NCBI GenBank assembly: GCA_009602725.1
Contig: WELB01000146.1
Location: 1-15,800, forward strand
Direction: 5' to 3'
From: Spirogloea muscicola
Taxonomy: Eukaryota; Streptophyta; Zygnematophyceae; Spirogloeales; Spirogloeaceae
DNA: 15,800 nucleotides
Shown: piece by piece, positions 1-9,700 of the stretch
Layout of the letters: each line of letters begins with the position of its first letter
How positions within the stretch are numbered: position 1 is the stretch's first letter
The notes under the pieces: model-generated
Databases searched by the model: none
The model's input: the letters and a program-made list of their open reading frames with translations, nothing else
What the model was told of the DNA's origin: nothing
Program-made: the position numbers and the translations under genes

Positions 1-42
1 GGCTTCTCACAGCCCTTGCCCCCTTTGGGAGAGCCACTTCTT
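1..42 (-). repeat. Composite repeat, box 1 copy (cut by window edge)
   Basis: Read on the minus strand this is an AGAAGTGGCTCTCCCA box followed by a G-rich stretch, GGGCTGTGAG and AAGCC. The same order of blocks is seen at 186-279 (minus) and at 15048-15131 (plus). The copy runs off the left edge. It is non-coding; short ORFs across it are low-complexity readings of the repeat. Confidence 0.75.
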
Positions 43-185
43 CTTTTTTCTTTTTTGTGCTTGTTGTTCTTCGTACTTCCCCTGGCCCCTTCTCGTTCTT
101 TGGTCATTCTTTTTTGGGCTGGCTTTTTCCAGCCCCTATCCTCAATGGGCGAGCCCGTTTTTCTTTAGGCCCCTCCGTCATTTGG

Positions 186-279
186 CCCCTTCGAACCTTT
201 GTCAATTCTTTTCGGGCTGGCTTTTCGTACTTTATTCCTTCTTTTCACAGCCCTTGCCCCCATTGGGAGAGCCACTTCT
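186..279 (-). repeat. Composite repeat, fullest left-end copy
   Basis: On the minus strand the order is AGAAGTGGCTCTCCCAATGG, GGCAAGGGCTGTGAAAAG, an extra stretch of about 20 bases, CCAGCCCGAAAAG, AATTGACAAAGGTTCGAAGG and GGCC. The copy at 15048-15131 has the same order without the extra stretch. The block GGTTCGAAGGG (187-197, minus) resembles a Pol III B box, but no convincing A box was found. Confidence 0.8.
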
Positions 280-285
280 CTCATT

Positions 286-336
286 GTCCATTCTTTTCTG
301 GGCTGGCTTTGCTAGCCCCTCTTCTCTCAGGGCGCG
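286..336 (-). repeat. Hairpin repeat module, left copy
   Basis: On the minus strand this reads GGCGCGCCCTGAGAGAAGAG, then GGGCTAGCAAAGCCAGCCC, then AGAAAAGAATGGACAATG. The plus-strand module at 15604-15660 has the same sequence in the opposite orientation and with a perfect stem. Here the stem carries one mismatch. Confidence 0.8.
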
Positions 337-397
337 CCATTCTTTCAGAGGAAGAAGGGCTCGCCCATTGAGGATAGGGGCTGGGAAAAGCCAGCCC

Positions 398-1614
398 GAT
401 GAACAAAGCCCGTGTCAGCAACAGCTGAAGTGAGCTGATCCGGAGAGAGAAAAGAAAGTGCAAGAGGCACCTCGCTACACACGCCCACGGCGATTGCCAG
501 TTAACAGTTAGCACGGCGGTGCTAGGCCAAGCGCATGGCACATTCAAGCGAGATCAAGAAGACGCGTCCAGGTGGATTTTACACAACACCCTGAAGGCCC
601 ATAGCCTCCGTTGCAGCTACCTATTTGCGTCGCCGCTGTCAGGTTGAGAGGCCAGCTCAGTATTTGTAGCGAGGACCAATGACTGCTGTGAATGTCATGG
701 CCAGCAGGTTGAATGTGCCGCCGGCAGGTTGGTCCTGCTACCCTCTTCTGCTTGGCTCCTTCACAGAGTAGTCGGCCTTAGAAGTTGCAGGGCCCTCTTT
801 GCAGAAGCTGGCGGTAGGTATGACATCCGTGAGGTGCCAAATGCCACCTCCGTAGGGGACGTCCACCAGAGCAACACCTCATTAAGGAGAATCTGTCCAA
901 GTTGCGCGGGCATCACCCCATTATATATGAGCTGAACCACATATTACGCCACCTCCCACACTGTATGATGCTGTACATATCGCTGCGCAAGAGGTCGTAT
1001 AGCCAAAGCACTTCCTCCGGTGGGGGCAATGGAGCATGTGGGTGCTTGTCTTACATGGCGTCTTCCTCGATGAGGCCACATTTGCACTAGTTCGCTCTGG
1101 CAGACACAGGAAGGGTACCCGAGATGGCAGTATATACATCACATATTAGACCACTGTTGGTTCACAAGCTCGCATGCAAAGGCAAGGCACAGAGCAACTC
1201 AGATACTCCAACAGACGAGACTGATAGGAGCTGAGCCTGGCCACGAGCAACCCCTCTAAGAGCATCTCACAGATGCTCGACTGGCTGCTAATTTGCAGTA
1301 GAGGGCACAACGTTGGAGCGCAGAGTTTAAAAGCGTGCGCCCATGTGTCAAGCGAAGCAAAAATCGACAAGCTCCAGCGCCAGAGGCTGGCAGGATGCAG
1401 TGAGACCCTCTTGGCATGCTTTTGTGGTGTACGTATCCCAATCCCTCTGGACTTCGTTAACACTTAAAGGGCTGTCTTTTCACATCCCTCTCGCCCCTTC
1501 TGAAAGAGCTGCTTCTAAGAATAATCTGATATCGAAAATTGCCCTGAGCTACAATACTTTTACCTGGCGCCAACACGTCCGTACGCGAAAGAAGGCACGC
1601 GGTGCGTGGTATAT
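398..1614. other. No recognisable gene
   Basis: Both strands carry only short ORFs of mixed character. None has a family motif I recognise, and none could be linked into a phase-consistent exon chain. No RNA gene was seen. Confidence 0.5.
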
Positions 1615-1696
1615 GGAGAAGAGGCCAAGTCGAGTGAGCAAAGCAAAAGGCAAAAGGAGAAGAGGCCAAGTCGAGTGAGCAAAGCAAAAGGCCAAG
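1615..1696 (+). repeat. Tandem duplication, two 41-base units
   Basis: Two adjacent near-identical units each begin GGAGAAGAGGCCAAGTCGAG (from 1615 and 1656). They differ only near the end, where the second reads GGCCAAG in place of GGCAAAA. The near-identity suggests a recent slippage-type duplication. The GAGAAGAGG part also occurs in the right-end repeat modules. Confidence 0.9.
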
Positions 1697-2351
1697 GAAG
1701 TGCATACGATGGGGCTACACGAAGCGACGATACCTCAAGGAACTTACTTTGAAGGCGGCGATGGCTGTACAAGGTCAAACCAGAATAAGATGGACCTCTT
1801 CGAGTAGATGTGGTCCAGGATGCACCTGAGAGGAGACGGCAGGACCCAAGCACCGCTCTGGTGTGCCAGTCAGCATGGATGAGCCCCCTCCTCACACCTT
1901 TCGTGGTGACGGTGGAGCGTTCTCTGCATACGAGGAGACGAGCCTGCCATCCCACTGCGCCACCAGCACGACAAGCATTGCCGCGTCATGGCAGCGTCGA
2001 TGCATTTTCTTCAGCCTTGTGCGCCCCTCTGGCTCCAACACTGCGAGTACTCTCCTGGCATCACAGATGTTTCCACTTGCCGCCTGGGGCCCACTATGGT
2101 GCCTGTCCACTTGGGGCTGGCCATAGAAGCCGCCAATACAGCTGGAAGTGCCACTGCAACCTCCCGCCACACTGATGCTCTGACGACCGCTTCTTTGTCA
2201 AGAAAAGGATCTTCCAAATTCAAGGATCCTCCATTCTCGCGAAAGGGGACCATGGCTGTGCAATAGCCCAAAAGAACAAACAAGATACAGGGAGAAGCCC
2301 CATCTTCCTATTAGCTGATGTACAAAGCCACTGCCGACCACATGAAATAAG
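1697..2351. other. No confident gene; protein-like minus-strand segments
   Basis: Two minus-strand frames (about 2011-2220 and 1892-2080) read like protein, for example ICDARRVLAVLEPEG. They lie in different frames with no clear splice sites between them, and I recognise no family. They could be exons of a lineage-specific gene, a decayed gene, or chance. A decayed repeat copy lies within the stretch at 2245-2281. Confidence 0.3.
2245..2281 (+). repeat. Decayed copy of the dispersed hairpin repeat
   Basis: The string GGGGACCATGGCTGTGCAAT followed by AGCCCAAAAGAAC resembles the repeat core (GGCTGTGAAA...GCCCAAAAAAGAA) at the window ends. Similarity is partial, so this is an old copy or a weak match. 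The minus-strand ORF starting nearby runs through it. Confidence 0.45.
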
Positions 2352-2570
2352 TTAGACTGGGTCCTGGCATACTTGATCCACCACTCTTGGTGAAGTGCGT
2401 ACACCCTGCATCTTGCAACATAGGTACTCCATAGCTGCTGACGACAGCCGCCTGCTAATAGAAGCAGCCACATCTATCCGTTCTCTGAGCGGCTCTGAGC
2501 AGCCAGCTAAATCTTGCAGCCATTCTCTGTATATTGGAAGTCCACACCTTGTCCGAGTGCGTGCCGTCAT
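2352..2570 (-). other. Unrecognised 72-codon ORF downstream of the hydrolase
   Basis: An ATG-initiated reading begins 116 bases after the hydrolase stop codon, on the same strand, and ends in TAA. The sequence looks protein-like (LPIYREWLQDLAG, then ERIDVAASISRRL), with a balanced mix of charged and hydrophobic residues. A GGTGTACGC string inside could act as a splice donor, but no partner exon could be fixed. It may be a small gene, a first exon, or part of the hydrolase 3' UTR. No family recognised. Confidence 0.2.
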
Positions 2571-2686
2571 AGTAGGCTCTTAGCCACTTCCAGCATCACA
2601 AGAGCCTACCAGTGACTGGCACTTAATTGCTGCCCTTTGCCTTATACTGCAGTCCTTGGATTTGCGATACGAGTGTCAGCAATGAC

Positions 2687-4728
2687 TCAATCAGCTGAGC
2701 AGCCTCCTTCACTTAGAAAGTCTATGATGTGATTGACAAGCTCATCCCTATGCCGTCGGAAATTGTGGTCAGCCCCCGCTATCAGTCTCAGGGAGTTGTT
2801 GGCTATGCTAGACGCAAACTCCTGTGCGTCAATTGATGGCACAGTGTCGTCTTCCTCCCCATGAACAACCAGTACCCTGATATATCACCAGCAATCGTAC
2901 CGGTACAGTCAGAGTTCTATAAGGTGGACCTTGTTTGTAGTCATGCTCATCAAGCCTGCTCTACTACGTGAAGAGGCACTTGAAATTTTGGGTGGAGAGA
3001 TAAAGAGGAGAATGTGAGCTCAATGCTGACGGTTTGCAGAAAATGGAGGCTATCATGATCTCTTACCTGCAGTTTGGTGGGATAGCTTGGGCAGCTTTGG
3101 CCATGTCAAGGGAACGCCTCTCATGTAAGCTCTCTTGAGTGACTCTATATGATACAACTCCGCTATCTGCAAGCGAGAAAGGAAAAGACTGAGGGCTCCA
3201 CAACTGTTTTAAAGAGCATGCTTGACATGTAAGCCGCATTGGTGTTCCTGTTGAGTCATACTCATTAAGCAGGTCATGCATACAAGGAAACTACGTTATT
3301 ATCCTACATGCTGAGCAGGTAGGGATCATGCATACCTGACTCTTTGACATCATAATAACCATCGGCTTGTACTCTCTCGAGTCCTTCTTGTCCAAGTCTC
3401 TCCTTGATGCCATTTTCCATGTGGAAACGCCCGCAAATATTTATCACTTTGAGCACATCACGATGCTTTGATGCGTAGAGGAGGACAATGTTGCCACCTA
3501 TGGAGGTGTGTGATGTGAGCCCTATTGGACTGCTTGACTTTGTGCAATGCCATCCACCAATCAGTCCACACACATGACGAGCACGACTGCACGTTTTCAG
3601 GTATTCATAAGAAAGAGATCGTGACCTACAAAAACAGTGCTATCAGGCAGTTAAACATACCTTTACTATGCCCCAAAATTGAATGGATGTTCCGCCCCCT
3701 TTGTCGCCAATAGCTTATGACACATTTCAAGTCATCGACTTCCTTCATGTAATTGGCATAACTGAAAGCACCCTCACTCTCACTGCACAAAGAGCAGTTG
3801 GCCTGTATCAAATCCAGCAACACGATGTGCTTACACTGCTCAAGGTGGAGTAAGCATGCATGAAGTGCACCATAAGATCAATGATGAATTGGTTGACGAT
3901 TTGGCCAAATCTTTAAAATTCGACTTTCTACAGTCAGGGGGCACTGCAACATGGCTCTGCTAGTCACCCGTTCCCACTGAAGTCAAATTTGAATGTACTC
4001 AATCCACTGTCGAGGATGGCCCCCTCAGTAGCGCTCAATGTCTTGCTGTTCTGCAAGATTGACGTGAAAGTACGAGTAAGTTGGAGCTTCAACGATGTTT
4101 AAGCTCAAAAGGATCCCGCTTGTCATTGCTTTCTTGCTTGACATAAAGATGGCCCCTCACAGTAACACCGATGTCTAGTACTGCTTCATTCGCACTCGAC
4201 ATTTGGCCTTGTTTTCAGCCATCCCTTACACTCCCTACCTTTGACGAGCGAAAACCATGGCACAGGATGCATAGATCCGAGGAACGCCCTTGCTGAAGAA
4301 GACCACTCAACCTCTTCCCTTCAGAATTTCGGATGATTATTGGTTCACCTATTTTTGGGAGTAACGATGGACTTGCACCTAGCAGGTCAATGGCCACCAG
4401 CACTTGAATGTCCTAGACGTTTGTGCATGGCAAAGCTCAAACCTGATAGTCTTATAGGCCATGTTCCTGCGCCCTCTTATATTATATATATATTATGTTC
4501 GTGCTAATCTGTGAACAGCTCATGATTGATTTTTGATCATCATGTGACAAAAGCAACCATGTCAGGTCCAGGTTCCACAGCGAGTCGAGGTTGACGAGCA
4601 ACCTTGGCGAGCGCGTGAATGAGCGTCTGATAGAAAGCACGGGCAAGGCCGTACTCACTTGAGCTTCGTCCTCCGTTCGCTACAACCTCCACCTCGTCAC
4701 CTGATGCGTGGACTGGTGGCATCACCAT
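2687..4728 (-). CDS. Alpha/beta hydrolase, plant esterase/lipase-like (7 exons)
   Basis: Exons in gene order: 4659-4728, 4239-4348, 3968-4050, 3661-3782, 3336-3497, 3067-3166, 2687-2876. Phases join at every border, giving 837 bases and 278 residues with a TGA stop. It is a single-domain alpha/beta hydrolase resembling the plant family annotated as esterase/lipase/thioesterase or serine aminopeptidase S33-like. Visible motifs: CHGFRSSK (oxyanion region, about residues 53-60), FKFDFSGNGESEG (about 80-92), GHSKGG with nucleophile Ser127, SYRVTQESL, VVHGEEDDTVP with Asp225, and GADH with His253. Substrate cannot be told; the family is usually soluble and hydrolyses esters or similar bonds. The first exon (MVMPPVHASGDE...) is the least certain: it is supported by a GTGAGT donor and by phase, and an acceptor 30 bases further upstream (exon 2 from 4378) also stays in frame. 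No transit peptide is obvious. Confidence 0.9.
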
Positions 4729-5464
4729 GAGCAGCGCGGTACTCACTCGCTTACGGTGTCGAGGACGGCCTCCCACAGAGCGCGTCCGCGCCTCGGAAGG
4801 GCGCAATGGCGACAATGAGAAGCACGGGCTGTGGCATCGAGCAGTCGTGATGCTCCATGTGACGCACATCTGTGACATGAGGCCCGGGCTTGTGTTCAAA
4901 ACTAGTCGACTTTCCTTTATTGTTGCCTCGCGCCAGTGTCTGGGTTGGCGCGGCGAGCAAGAAAGAAAGGCCCTCGACGGACCTTCGTACTGCTCGCCAC
5001 TAACAACCTCTTGCTCGCAACGCCTCGTTGGTCAGCTCAAGCTACGTTATGTCAATAGCGTCTTATCTGCTCTCTCGTCCAATATAACAACGTAGAAGAA
5101 GAGAGGACCACATAGGGCTCCTCCAGCATTATACGAGTAGGGTGCTTAGGAGCTCCGACGACTTCCTTCGTACATCAGCACTTGTAGATGAGCAGATGAT
5201 GCGTGACTGTCGGACTCTGCTCCATGCACTCGCCTTAATGAGGTGATGATGCTGTCGCATTCTTGAACGTCAAGCTGAACGCATTCTTGAGAGTCTAGCC
5301 ACGTTATAGCTGTGCATCAGAAAGAAAGGACCTAATTAGAAGCACTTGCGATATCACAGATGTAATGATAGAAGGCACAGGATGGGCACCTGCACTATTA
5401 CTGGTGTACTTATTGGCGCCACAATGTGACATGGAGAAGTTGATAAGGGAGCTATCTGAAGGGG

Positions 5465-5520
5465 GTGAGGGCTGTGAAAGGCCAGCTCCAAAAGGATGGA
5501 CAATGTCTGAAGGGGCCCGA
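5465..5520 (+). repeat. Diverged copy of the dispersed hairpin repeat
   Basis: It reads GGGCTGTGAAAGGCCAGCTC, CAAAAGGATGGACAATGTCT, then GAAGGGGCCC. This follows the core order of the end repeats: GGCTGTGAAAGCCAGCCC, then AAAAGAATGGACAATGTCC, then GGGGCC. It is a solitary copy lying outside the repeat clusters. Confidence 0.75.
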
Positions 5521-6065
5521 CAGTGCTAAAAGCACGCGGGTGCAGATGTTGGCATCGCCCAAGCATTGCAGCAAACACCTCCTTCTGGATATCGACATAC
5601 ATGTGCCAGAAGATTGTTGACGAACTCCGATGCTAGTGAAGAAGTGGCCTATGTTGACATCTTTGCTGAAGACAACTTCTGTAAGGACACAGTGCCGCAA
5701 CAGTACTTTGAATACTATGCACGTCAGTTGAAGAGAGTTACTCAATGAGATTGTGGAGATGGTAGGTGGTTGAGCACGTGTGTAAGAGAGTGAAAATCTT
5801 TGGAATGTCTCGTCACAACAGGTAGCTCAGGGCACGGTTTAGAAGCGCTGACATGGTTTACGCGTGCTTCATTGATGTGGATTTGCTTTTGCAGAATGTT
5901 GGAAGGTCTTGCTGCATCGTCTCTCAAGCAAATTCAATCAAGCTGGCATGTACATGTGCTGTTGGTCGCCTAAGTTTGACCAAACAAAGTTTTAGATATC
6001 CACCCCATTATTTACAAAAGGACGTACAAGAATCTATCAGAGAAGAAGCCCGTTTCAAGGAGGCG

Positions 6066-6117
6066 ATGGCTGTGAAAGGCCATCCAAAACTTAGATGGAC
6101 AATGTCTGGAGGGCCGG
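6066..6117 (+). repeat. Diverged copy of the dispersed hairpin repeat
   Basis: It reads ATGGCTGTGAAAGGCCATCC, AAAACTTAGATGGACAATGT, then CTGGAGGGCC. It closely matches the copy at 5465-5520, about 600 bases away in the same orientation. Both differ from the end-cluster copies at shared positions, so they may be a separate subfamily. Confidence 0.7.
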
Positions 6118-6750
6118 AATTGCAACTGACGTATCTATGCAAGTGGCTACCACTTGTGGTTTCTTAGTGAACCCCTAGTCAACAGCCGCAAATTGGAGAC
6201 GCTAACAGCTGGCAAAGAGTTGCCATGCCGAAACACTGAGATGGCAGCACAGGCACGGCCTGCCCGCGAATGCATGACGACCACCTGGACATGCTGAGGA
6301 GAGGCGTGTACAGTACATATATTCCTTCCTAAACGAGCGAATTATTTAGCAGCATTGACACCTGCTGCTCGCCCAGCTTTCCTTAACACCGGGTCACTGC
6401 CTGTTCCCCTTGCACGAGCTGCTAAAGGTCCTGGACGGTTGCCTCAACATGAAAAGAAAATACTATTACAAACAGGTTACTGCTTCGCATGCTGTATGTA
6501 AGCCCTGATCGAATGCCGCACGCCGAATTAGTGAGCAGCAGGGAGATAGTGGCCCTGCCAGGTCCAAACCACGATGACTAATGTCCATGAAGGAATTTAA
6601 GATGTTTCTAAAGCGAGTTGCAAAAGCTGCAGGTATTTTGTTGTCAAATTTTCTCGAAGGACAACCCAGTATGTTCGGGCAAGCTTGTACAGTCAATGAC
6701 CTCGACTGCACTATTTTAAGAATTGGCACACTTGAAGATCAGATCCACCC

Positions 6751-6755
6751 TTACA
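6751..6755 (-). terminator. Possible TGTAA polyadenylation signal
   Basis: On the minus strand TGTAA lies 30 bases after the channel stop codon. TGTAA is the common polyadenylation signal of many green algae. A five-base match is weak evidence and would imply a very short 3' UTR. Confidence 0.2.
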
Positions 6756-6785
6756 TTGATTAAACGTTTGGCTGACAGTAACGAA

Positions 6786-9700
6786 TCAGCCAATCGCAAA
6801 AACAAGATCAAAAGCACCAACAAGAGTGTCAGCTCCTGGATTGGTGTGTACAAATGCTGTGAGGGAGTCTTGACTTCCTTGAGCTCTGTACAAACCCAAA
6901 GCCAACAATTGGTGGTGATGGAGGAGTTGCAGGAATAAATGTTTGTATGGCTGATCAACACAGTCCCTTGGAACGGGTACCTGTTTCAATCTAGGCACTG
7001 CGCTTTCGCCAGCTGCTCCAGGATTTCCTACGGCTAAGGGACCTGTACTTTTGCCCTTAACTAGAGGACCTCCTGTGACCAACAAGTCAACAATGGTGGC
7101 AACATGCCGATTGTAAAAGCTTGCAAATCTGCGATTACCAGCACCCAGTGGACCATCATTAGTACTGCAGCAAAGGCATCTGCAGGAGAAAGGCATGATG
7201 GCGGCTTCTCTCATCTAGGCCTCCATGGGTGAGTTGTATTGTGTTCGTGTTATCAGGTGCGACTCTTTTCTGGGCATTGTGACATGAATGACGAGGGCGG
7301 TGTCTTTGTTGGTGGAATCCCCTAACAATAGTGAACTACTTACGAGAAGAACTGCAGGCTTGTTGGGCAGAAAGCCTTTCCCTCAAGGTAAGGAGGACAG
7401 AAGGCATATAGCGCATCAGTGCTGCGCCGCAGCATAGCTGGAGTTGCCCTGTATGATGGTAGAAGGCCACTTCACGCTAAGAGCTTCTTAACACTTCACA
7501 AAGAGCAGATAGCCCTGCTAGTAGAACACCAGAAACACCTGTGCAAGAATTGTTGTAGAAGCAATCAATGGCACAGTGGACGGGTTGGCCTCACCGATGA
7601 CGCTGCAAGGTCCACTTCGGCCGAAGGTATTGGAAAGAAGAAGGATGCTGGAGCTCCACCAGGGCTGGCTCTGTATCCTTGCCCCGAAGTCTTTCAACAT
7701 TTGCAGCTATAACGATGTTGTCAACATCGGCGCTGTAAGTGGCAACCGTGGCGTCTCCGCTTGACATATCCTGTTCGCCTGCCGATTTCTTGATGTCCTC
7801 TGTTAATATGAGCACTTTTTCTGTTACAAACAAAGACGTCATCGTCAGGCAGCGACCTGTTGGCAGTGGAGCTCAGCATCAAAGTGCTCCTTTGTGCAGC
7901 TCCTTTGTAAAGCTTGGCAGTAGAAACATCTGCAGCCTGATTGTGACGCTGGACACTCTGAAGTTGTCAGAGCATACATAATTACAAGAAGCACATGATG
8001 CCAACACAACCGCAGTCAATGAAGGTTGAAACCATGTGCAAGCAAGCAACACTTGCAGCCAAGTAGAAGCAGGAACTTGGGTATGTGCACGAGCTTGTGG
8101 CTCACCTGCCTGTAGTACACCAGCCCGCATCAAATCGAGCTCGTAGAGTGGAGACCCATTGATGAAGTAGACAGCTGGGAAGACCCCCACAACTCCCCAC
8201 TCGGAAGCAGTCGGTTGCTGGGGGTACAGTATGACAACGGGGACATGCCTTACTGTGGACCCTCTGAGGTTTGCCACCAAGTGATATATGTTCATCGGCC
8301 AGCAGCCCTGGATACACACTAGTATGTGAATGTCGTTCCTGTAAACCACAAGGGTTGACGTTGCCAGGTGTGCAAGGATCTCCGCACTGCGCCGTCTCAA
8401 GACCTCAGGATGTGGAAGGCCATAGGCAGTAGGGGGTGGCCAGGCCAGAAGGCGATCGACGGCTTCCTCCAAGCTCGAGACATGCTGTGGACCAGAGGGA
8501 GCAGTCGCTGCAGCAACCGCTTCCTCCTCTTCTGGGCTCAGAAGGGATCTCAAGTCCGACTTAGCACTGCCCCTCGTCGACAACGTCTCGGCCTCTGTGT
8601 CCTTGGGGAGCACAGGAGTCACGGACTCAGGCCCTTTATCTCCAGCAGCCCTGGTCCACCAGCTCTGTATGACATCCAAGTGGTCCTTTTCCAAGTGCTC
8701 GCGCTTCCAGCCGCTGCAGAGGCTGCAGTAGCAGCGTCTCATAGTCGAGCGACACGCCTGGCCCTTGCGACTGCCAGCTTCACAGAAGCGTGAGACCCGG
8801 CTAGCAGCGGCTAATGATGGAGCAATGACCAGCCCCACATCCCCCGGAGTGATGACATGGCCTGCTGGGAACAGAACTACTTTCCGCTGCACAATGGTGT
8901 CATCAACATCGTCGTCTGCCACTGGCATGTCCAAGGCAAACAGAGCAACTCCATACTCGGTGTATACAAACTCTGCTACCTGTCAGCACAGTAAAAGTTG
9001 GGCAGGTTACGGAGGTTCTTCAAACTGCCTGACGAATGGCACGAATGAAGTTATGCTGACGTAACAGTGTTGCTTCGTCCTGGTGTATGACCTTTAGCAT
9101 CTGCAACTAACAATAGCATGCACGATCTGACTCCTTCCACCAGCCACAAGGGCAAAGCCGTGATGCTATTGTAAGGAGTGAAGTGGGACATTTCAGGTGA
9201 CCTTCTCATAGCTGCTATTGGTGATATACTTCACCGTACCTCCTCAAAAAGGTGATGGTGGAGGCCCTCAGGGAGTAGACTTGGGAAGACTTTGTTCTGG
9301 GATCCCTTGTAATATCCTGACATCCAGTGGCCTTCTGTCACCCTGTCCAGCGGTAAAGTTGACTTGAAGAGGTTCGTCACAAAGGTAGTCATACCCTTGA
9401 CAGAGCACCTGCAGAGTGTAATGTGTCAAGGAGACGGTATATGGCTCCTCTAGGAAACTTACAATGCCCTCTTTGCAATATTGATCCTTTTATGTCAGTG
9501 TTACCAGGTAAGCTGCCAGCTACATGAGGCTATGCTTGAATGCCTGTGAACATCACACATCTGAGCAGTACGACACAATTCATGCAGTAGAAGTGCCGAG
9601 GAAGGGGTTCCAGATGTGCCTAGACACATGTGCAGGACGTACGCTGAAGCCAGGAGCTTGAAGCGCAAAACTCCCATGCAGATGACCTCAACACCGTGCT

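Larger units (their letters stand above)
116..397. repeat. Inverted pair of 41-base arms
   Basis: Positions 116-156 and 357-397 are reverse complements over 41 bases with one mismatch. Each arm is itself a short hairpin (GGGCTGGC...GCCAGCCC) followed by a block containing CAATGGGCGAGCCC. The arms are about 200 bases apart and enclose two further repeat modules (186-279 and 286-336). I see no target-site duplication outside the arms, so this could be a small inverted-repeat element or two modules that landed in opposite orientation. Confidence 0.75.
4729..6785. other. Intergenic region between the two genes
   Basis: The part nearest the hydrolase start (about 4729-5100) is more GC-rich and probably holds its promoter and 5' UTR; no TATA box is convincing. 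The part below 6785 should hold the channel's 3' UTR. Several ORFs of 60-122 codons occur on both strands, but none shows a known motif and some run through decayed repeats (5465-5520 and 6066-6117). An unrecognised small gene cannot be excluded. Confidence 0.5.

Noticed and set aside
4401-4415. Hydrolase start at a GTG at 4403
   Set aside because: The stop TAG lies just upstream and nuclear genes start at ATG. A phase-matched ATG exon at 4659-4728 explains the N-terminus better.
4477-4500. AT-rich TATATA run as a promoter
   Set aside because: It falls inside hydrolase intron 1 in the preferred model, and AT runs are common in introns.
5566-5748. Plus-strand ORF ending VDIFAEDNFCKDTV...
   Set aside because: The end looks protein-like, but I could find no motif or partner exon, so it is not called a gene.
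5853-6167. 104-codon plus-strand ORF
   Set aside because: It includes the repeat copy at 6066-6117. Apparent similarity to readings near 1757 and 5465 follows from shared repeat DNA, not from protein homology.
6581-6763. Plus-strand 60-codon ORF next to the channel 3' end
   Set aside because: It overlaps the expected channel 3' UTR, has no recognised motif, and an overlapping minus ORF of similar quality exists.
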